From: Neonectria sp. B-13
Lineage: Eukaryota; Ascomycota; Sordariomycetes; Hypocreales; Nectriaceae
NCBI GenBank assembly: GCA_002682825.1
Contig: NOKP01000013.1
Coordinates: 895,351-959,350 of the forward strand
DNA length: 64,000 nucleotides
Reading direction: 5' to 3'
Position 1 is the stretch's first letter. Every line of letters starts with the position of its first letter. This document shows positions 58,831 through 64,000 of this stretch, piece after piece. Position numbers and translations under genes: made by a program. The notes below the pieces were generated by a model. The model did not search any database. It was not told the DNA's origin and saw only the letters and a list, made by a program, of their open reading frames with translations.

Positions 58831-60159
58831 ATGCATCGCACGTATTCTATGCGCCAGTCCCGGGCGCCCACTGCCTCCCAGCTCCAAGTATGCCCTCGCG
58901 CCTGCCATCCCTCTCTGTCTTGTGGCAACGTTGGGACTAATGCCGTATCCAGAACCCCCCGCCACCTCCGTCGTCCACCAAGTCCGGTCGTCTCTTCAAA
59001 GGCAGCTTCGGTAAGCAACCGCCTCCAGCATCCAAACATCGCGACCCCTTTATTCGATTTGCCGTGGCTGTATCATACCTAGAAACTAATTCTTTTCCAA
59101 AACTCCAGGCCATGCCCTTCGTCGCAATGCCGGCGGTGCCTTCGGGCCCGACCTAGCTAAGAAGCTTTCCCAGCTAGTCAAGATGGAGAAGAATGTGATG
59201 CGAAGTATGGAGACTGTCGCACGAGAGCGCATGGAGGTTGCCGTAAGTTTCCCAGCTCATGCCCACCAAGCCATCGTGATTAACACATTCCACAGCAACA
59301 AATATCCATTTGGGGTGAGGGCGGCGACGAAGATGTCTCTGACGTCACCGACAAGATTGGTGTCCTCCTCTACGAAATCGGTGAGCTCGAGGACCAGTAC
59401 GTCGACCGATATGACCAATACCGAATCACCATGAAGAGTATTCGCAACATTGAGGCTTCAGTCCAACCCAGCCGAGACCGTAAGACCCGTTCCACTCAAC
59501 GTTTCACAAGGCAGTGGCGCTAACCTACGGTACCAGGCAAGCAAAGAATTACCGACCAGATCGCCCAATTGAAATACAAGGAGCCCAACTCTCCTAAGAT
59601 TGTTGTCCTCGAGCAAGAGCTTGTTCGCGCCGAGGCCGAGTCCCTCGTTGCCGAGGCTCAGCTTTCTAACATCACCCGTGAGAAGGTTAAGGCCGCATAC
59701 ACTTACCAGTTCGATGCCCTCCGCGAGCACTGCGAGAAGGTTGCCATCATCGCTGGCTACGGCAAGCACCTTCTCGAGCTGATCGACGATACTCCGGTTA
59801 CTCCGGGCGAGACACGACAGGCCTACGACGGATATGAGGCCAGCAAGGCTATTATCCAGGATTGTGAGGATTCCCTCACCAACTGGGTCAGCTCCAACGC
59901 TGTGGTCTCGTCCAAGCTCTCAACCCGCGCAAGAACTCTCTCCCAACGACGCCGCAATTACATCCGCGCTCGAAGCGAGGGACACGATCTGTCTGGTCAG
60001 GACATGCCTCTCAACGACGGCAGCTCATGGGTTGGACGCGATGCTGAGCTGGACAGTGATGAAGAGGATGAGGATGACGTCCATGACTCTGTCCTTGGCA
60101 GTGATGGCGGCTTGAACGGGGAGTCCCGGGGACGCACCCAGGAAGTTTCCGTCGCGTAG
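58831..60159 (+). CDS. PIL1: Pil1/Lsp1 eisosome core component (BAR-domain protein)
   Basis: Pil1 and Lsp1 form the curved filaments under the plasma membrane that make eisosomes. Exons are 58831-58887, 58953-59010, 59109-59242, 59296-59479 and 59537-60159, giving 351 aa (yeast Pil1 has 339). The N-terminus MHRTYSMRQSRAPTASQL carries the conserved basic start. It is followed by a Pro run, FKGSFGHALRRNAGGAFGPD and the BAR-domain helices (LAKKLSQLVKMEKNVMRSME, QISIWGEGGDEDVSDVTDKI, LEDQYVDRYDQYRITMKSIR). TPVTPGE and LSQRRRNYIRARSEG are also family features. The tail is acidic. Ser/Thr sites in the N-terminus and after the BAR domain are likely targets of Pkh kinases by analogy. Confidence 0.95.
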
Positions 60160-60389
60160 GATGGTGGCTACTATAATGAAGTGGGCTCGCACAACGGAGC
60201 AGGCAGCACCTTTCAAGAGTGCGAGAGAATAATAATGCCAGGATAATTTTTAGTTGAGGAAGATGCGGCCTCGGTCGTGTGAGGCGTTGGGACATTTTCT
60301 GGAGGGATGGTTTTAAAATGCTGTTTGGATTCTTTCCTCTATAGCTTACTTCTTGTACCTTTATTTATTCATTTTATCTAAGACTTTGC

Positions 60390-60796
60390 TCAGATGAAGT
60401 TCTGGTTTCGTAATTGGCTCGCGAATTGTTCAACTTCCATCTTGATAATGTGGTGCCCAGGCACAACCACCAGACCGAGATAACGGGACGTCATGTCTAG
60501 GGTAACGTTCTTGTCACCGGTTTTCTCCACAGCCTCAGCGCGCTGTTTAGATGAGGGCTGCCTGTACTCGTAGGTGTTGGCGAGAACGATATTCTTGTCC
60601 TTTTGTCTGGTGTTAGCAGATACCCCCCATGCCTCTGTTGGGTGGTTACGGCAAACTAATGCTGTCGTGGACAGACATGACGTACGGGATCGGTGCATTT
60701 GAATGATCCCCAGAACAGGCGCCCATCCGTAGTGAGAACGCGCAGGTTTTTGTTCAGGATGCTCGAAAGGTATTGCCGAGCCTCATCTTTGTCCAT
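60390..60796 (-). CDS. MAK31: NAA38/Mak31-like Sm-fold subunit of the NatC acetyltransferase
   Basis: This Sm-like protein matches the auxiliary subunit of NatC, which acetylates the N-terminus of proteins starting with Met plus a hydrophobic residue. Exons are 60686-60796 and 60390-60599, giving 106 aa. The Sm1 motif reads LNKNLRVLTTDGRLFWGSFK followed by CTDPDKNIVLANTYEY. The Sm2-like strand is RYLGLVVVPGHHIIKMEV. The acceptor at 60600 (CAAAAG) was chosen by phase and gives the expected D-K-N-I-V. An upstream extension in the same frame without ATG exists, so a spliced longer N-terminus is possible. Stop codons of this gene and PIL1 face each other 230 bp apart. Other LSm proteins are a weaker alternative. 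Confidence 0.85.
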
Positions 60797-61205
60797 TGCG
60801 TAACGTACTGAGGCTTCGAAAGCCAGTGAGAGAGGGCGTGGAGAAGATTGAGGTAACCTTGTGAGGGATGATTCTGATGTGTTCTGCGGAGTCGGGCTGT
60901 GGGCCAATGGATTAGCGGCGAGAGGGCCCACCCTGACGTTATGCCGGGAGCGAGCAGTCGTAAGTAGTGTAGTCTAACTCTTGGACCGTGAATTCCGGAT
61001 GGCAGCCTGTCAGCTCTATTGCTTCACATGCACGTTCCTTTGCCCTTTCTTCATCCGCAGCATTGTGAACTGGGAAGTGCCTTTTGAACAAATCTGAGCC
61101 ATGCGATGGTTACGGTCCGTCTGAAACGAGGGCCACTCCCTTGAGCAGCTAGGCTTCGCGCCTCGACCGGTATCTGAACTCGCATCTCCATCCTAATCGC
61201 CCATC
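60797..61205. promoter_or_regulatory. Divergent intergenic region between NAA38 and RAD2
   Basis: The 409 bp between the two outward-facing start codons should hold both promoters. I see no clear TATA box. Confidence 0.4.
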
Positions 61206-64000
61206 ATGGGTGTGAATGGCCTTTGGACCGTCATACAGCCTTGCGCCCGGCCTACGAATCTCGCGACCCTAAACCGCAAGCGCCTCGCTGTCGATGCCTC
61301 CATCTGGATCTACCAATTCCTCAAAGCTGTGCGCGACAAAGAAGGAAACGCCTTGCGCAACTCGCACGTCGTAGGCTTCTTCCGGCGCATCTGCAAACTC
61401 CTTTGGTTTGGAATCCAGCCAGTTTTCGTATTCGATGGCGGTGCTCCCGCTCTGAAGCGACAGACTATCCAGGCCAGAAAGCGCAGACGCGAGGGTCGCA
61501 GAGAAGATGCCGTGAAAACAGCGAGCAAGCTGCTCGTGGTGCAGATGCAGCGCATTGCAGAGGAGGAGGAAGACAAGAGGCGGAGGGACAAGGACCTCGA
61601 CATATCCGCTAGAGAAGAAGAGCAACAGGAGGAGATTCCCGACGCAAGTAAGCTTGTCTACGTTGGTGAAGAGGGAATGACACAGAAGGAGAGACAACAT
61701 AACAGGAAGTTCTACAAGCAAGATGCCTACCATCTCCCCGAGCTGGATGGTGGCGGCATCGCGGCAATGGGGAAGCCAGAAGACCCGCGGATCATGAGCG
61801 TGGAAGAGCTGGAAGAATACGCCCGACAGTTCCATGATGGCGAGGATGTCAACCTGTACGACTTCAGCAAGATTGACTTTGATGGCGAATTCTTCAAGAG
61901 TCTGCCCCCTCCGGACCGATACAATATTCTGAACGCCGCGAGACTGAGGAGCCGGCTGAGATTGGGTCTTAGCAAGGAACAGTTGGATGACATGTTCCCC
62001 GACCGAATGGCCTTTTCGAGGTTCCAGATCGAGAGAGTCAAAGAGAGAAACCACCTGACTCAGCGCCTCATGTTTGAGGTTGGGATGACAGGCACCGACT
62101 TGACTCTCGGTATTAACGCACGAGTGGCTGGAGAAAAGAATCGGGAGTATATCCTTGTCAAGAATGACGGCGTCGAGGGAGGATGGGCATTGGGTGTTGT
62201 GAGCAAGGAGAAGGACGTCGGCGAGGCACACAAGCCTATTGATGTGGACGCAATCCAAATTCAATACCAGTCCAAAGAGGACCAGGATGATGAGGACGAT
62301 GCAGATTTTGAAGACGTCCCCATCGAGGGCTTGAACCGGTTGCCAAAGCCTACACCATCCACTGCGGCTGGCGTGCAGGTTGCTCAGGACGTTGCAACCA
62401 GGCGCCATAATCTCTACAACAGCCATCAGGTCGAATCTGCTGCAGATGAAGAAGACTCCTTGTTCGTTGGCGGTGATTTAGGAGATGCAGTCCACCTTTC
62501 CGCCGCCCAACTTGAGGAGCAGCTTCATACGGAGGAAGAAGATGAGCTCAATCGCGCCATCACTATGTCATTACAAAAACAACATGGCGTCGGTCAAGAG
62601 TCAGAAGCAGAAGAAGAATTCGAAGATATCCCAATGGAGGAACCTCAGTGGACGCAGAAGCGTGTCGAAGGCGCAAAGCCAATCACTGCGACAGGTGGCT
62701 CTATGATCGCTCACATTGTCAACAATCGAGCGAATGCGGCCGTGCCCAAACGTCAAGACAAGGACGTTGCTTCCGGCAGCGACAGTGAAGAAGACATGCA
62801 GGCGGTTATGGCAAGATCCAGGCGGGCGAAGAAGGCCCAGCCGGCGCCGGTCCTGGAGAACAAGAAGAACCCTTTTGATGGCCCACTGCCTTTCCCTAAA
62901 CTCGACTGGGGATCCTCTGTCTTTGCGAAGAAGATGCCTCAAAAGAGGCCGGAAGATGGAAAGGAAAGTGGCGCCAAGGAGTCCCTGGACCTCGACGATG
63001 AGATGGCTGGCGGCTTCGAAAAGGAAGCCCAAAATGGAGATGGCCCGAGGCCCCTGCCTCCTTGGTTGGCCGATGGAGGAGACATCCGAGAGTCACTGAA
63101 GAAGCAACAAGAAGCAGAGCGAGAAATCAACGCTGCGGATAGGCTTGCGGCTGAGGAAGAGCAGAGACTTCAGCGACGGGAAATGCAGGGTGGTCTTATT
63201 GAGATTGATTCCTCATCAGATGATGGGAGTGAGATCGAGATTGTTGAGGTTCCGCCTTTTCCAGAGAGACCAGCCGATGATGCTCCGATTGTGATCGATG
63301 ATGATCAACCTGAAGCTAAGACTACCGAAGCTGTGGTATCAAACCCTCCTCGAACTTCTCTCCTGGAAACTACACAACATTCCAAGATATCAACTTTGGC
63401 GGATCCAGAGTTCGAAGACGTGCCGCCTCCCACCACTTCTAACGACGAAATGAAAGCTCCACGAACAGAAACAGAAAAACAAGTCTCAGCTTCACCCGAA
63501 CCAGAGTTTGAGGATGTCCCCCCCGCAGAAGTCCAAGAGGAGGAAACGCCCAATAACTTATTGGCGTCTTTTGAGGAAGCTCCCACACTAGAAGCCCTAG
63601 CTATTTCCCAGGGGGGAAACGCTATTGATGCTGAAGACGACGAGTTTTTCAACGACGTTGAGTATGATGAGTTCAGTGACCCGGGAGATGAGGAACTGAT
63701 GGTACAAATGGCCGAAGAAGCCGAAGAGCATGCTCGGTTCGCCAGCGAGCTGAACAACAAGTCGGCGACACAGAACCGAGAGGATTACGAGAAAGAGCTG
63801 AGCGCCCTTAGAAGCCAGCAGAAGAAGGATCGCCGAGATGCTGATGAGGTCACGCAAGTCATGATCACGGAATGCCAGGCTCTCCTTCGGCTATTTGGTA
63901 TTCCCTATGTTACTGCCCCTATGGAAGCTGAAGCACAATGTGCCGAGTTGGTTCATCTGGGTCTTGTCGATGGAATTGTGACGGACGACTCCGACATTTT
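61206..64000 (+). CDS. RAD2: Rad2/XPG structure-specific endonuclease, 3' end beyond window
   Basis: Rad2 (XPG) makes the 3' incision in nucleotide excision repair and associates with TFIIH. The frame is open from the ATG to the right edge, 931 full codons without an intron. The XPG N domain is at residues 1-100: MGVNGLWTVIQPCA, LAVDASIWIYQF with D30, and FVFDGG with D77, the same number as the key Asp of human XPG. A long acidic spacer follows, including a ubiquitin-interacting-like motif (EEDELNRAITMSLQKQ) near residue 440. The I domain starts near residue 880 and holds E907 and E909 (MEAEAQ) and D927, D928, D930 (TDDSD). The C-terminal part of the I domain and the PCNA- and TFIIH-interaction tail are cut off by the window end. 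Four F-E-D-V/I-P motifs dot the spacer. Confidence 0.95.
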   Translation, partial: MGVNGLWTVIQPCARPTNLATLNRKRLAVDASIWIYQFLKAVRDKEGNALRNSHVVGFFRRICKLLWFGIQPVFVFDGGAPALKRQTIQARKRRREGRREDAVKTASKLLVVQMQRIAEEEEDKRRRDKDLDISAREEEQQEEIPDASKLVYVGEEGMTQKERQHNRKFYKQDAYHLPELDGGGIAAMGKPEDPRIMSVEELEEYARQFHDGEDVNLYDFSKIDFDGEFFKSLPPPDRYNILNAARLRSRLRLGLSKEQLDDMFPDRMAFSRFQIERVKERNHLTQRLMFEVGMTGTDLTLGINARVAGEKNREYILVKNDGVEGGWALGVVSKEKDVGEAHKPIDVDAIQIQYQSKEDQDDEDDADFEDVPIEGLNRLPKPTPSTAAGVQVAQDVATRRHNLYNSHQVESAADEEDSLFVGGDLGDAVHLSAAQLEEQLHTEEEDELNRAITMSLQKQHGVGQESEAEEEFEDIPMEEPQWTQKRVEGAKPITATGGSMIAHIVNNRANAAVPKRQDKDVASGSDSEEDMQAVMARSRRAKKAQPAPVLENKKNPFDGPLPFPKLDWGSSVFAKKMPQKRPEDGKESGAKESLDLDDEMAGGFEKEAQNGDGPRPLPPWLADGGDIRESLKKQQEAEREINAADRLAAEEEQRLQRREMQGGLIEIDSSSDDGSEIEIVEVPPFPERPADDAPIVIDDDQPEAKTTEAVVSNPPRTSLLETTQHSKISTLADPEFEDVPPPTTSNDEMKAPRTETEKQVSASPEPEFEDVPPAEVQEEETPNNLLASFEEAPTLEALAISQGGNAIDAEDDEFFNDVEYDEFSDPGDEELMVQMAEEAEEHARFASELNNKSATQNREDYEKELSALRSQQKKDRRDADEVTQVMITECQALLRLFGIPYVTAPMEAEAQCAELVHLGLVDGIVTDDSDI

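Noticed and set aside
61269..62426. Minus-strand open frame of 385 codons
   Set aside because: It is antisense to RAD2, whose frame carries clear nuclease motifs. The Leu/Val-rich content mirrors acidic codons of RAD2.

Overview
The window is nuclear DNA from a filamentous ascomycete, most likely a Sordariomycete. Genes are split by short introns of roughly 50-80 nt with GT(A/G)NGT donors, CTAAC/CTGAC branch sites and CAG/TAG acceptors. Intergenic DNA is rich in microsatellites. The gene set is that of a mould with a PRC2 methyltransferase (KMT6). No bacterial, viral or plasmid features were seen, and no tRNA, rRNA or CRISPR array was found.

Layout, left to right: MRD1 (rRNA processing, minus, 1.0-3.8 kb); an AT-rich gap with possible relics; the seven-exon LC8 dynein light chain gene (plus, 7.4-8.1 kb); a 6.8-kb gene-free stretch; an F-box-like orphan (minus, 14.9-16.4 kb); a 3.6-kb gap; ELL elongation factor (plus, 19.9-22.1 kb); a probable gene relic near 23.2-23.6 kb; EFM2-type lysine methyltransferase (plus, 24.6-25.8 kb); an uncharacterised 539-aa protein with a helical N-terminal module (plus, 26.9-28.6 kb); an uncharacterised 692-aa fungal protein (minus, 29.4-31.8 kb); a 7.5-kb gene desert full of short tandem repeats; RPB10 and UTP17 head to head (39.2-43.0 kb); a 2-oxoglutarate/Fe(II) oxygenase (plus, 43.4-44.7 kb); a ZNF706-like small zinc protein (minus, 44.9-45.3 kb); a clearly decayed NRAMP metal-transporter pseudogene (plus, 46.1-46.8 kb); a 277-aa helix-hairpin-helix-like protein (plus, 48.3-49.4 kb); a DUF1479 protein (plus, 49.9-51.4 kb); a BAP31/Yet homologue (minus, 51.8-52.7 kb); KMT6, the H3K27 methyltransferase (minus, 53.4-57.0 kb); the eisosome protein Pil1/Lsp1 (plus, 58.8-60.2 kb); the NatC subunit NAA38/Mak31 (minus, 60.4-60.8 kb); and the first 931 codons of the XPG-type nuclease RAD2, running off the right edge.

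Most genes are unrelated housekeeping loci. The one functional theme is ribosome and transcription biology: MRD1 and UTP17 both act on the pre-rRNA, RPB10 is shared by RNA polymerases I, II and III and shares a 321-bp promoter region with UTP17, ELL acts on Pol II, and EFM2 family enzymes modify translation elongation factors. Exon structures were assembled by eye from splice signals and reading phase, and every total length given is a multiple of three. Several very small conserved genes (LC8, RPB10, ZNF706-like, NAA38) are split into exons too short to stand out as open reading frames. I did not find a convincing new multi-gene system. The best leads are the NRAMP relic lying between two Fe(II) oxygenase genes, the repeated F-E-D-V/I-P motifs in RAD2, the shared RPB10/UTP17 promoter, the second relic near 23.4 kb, and two uncharacterised conserved-looking proteins.
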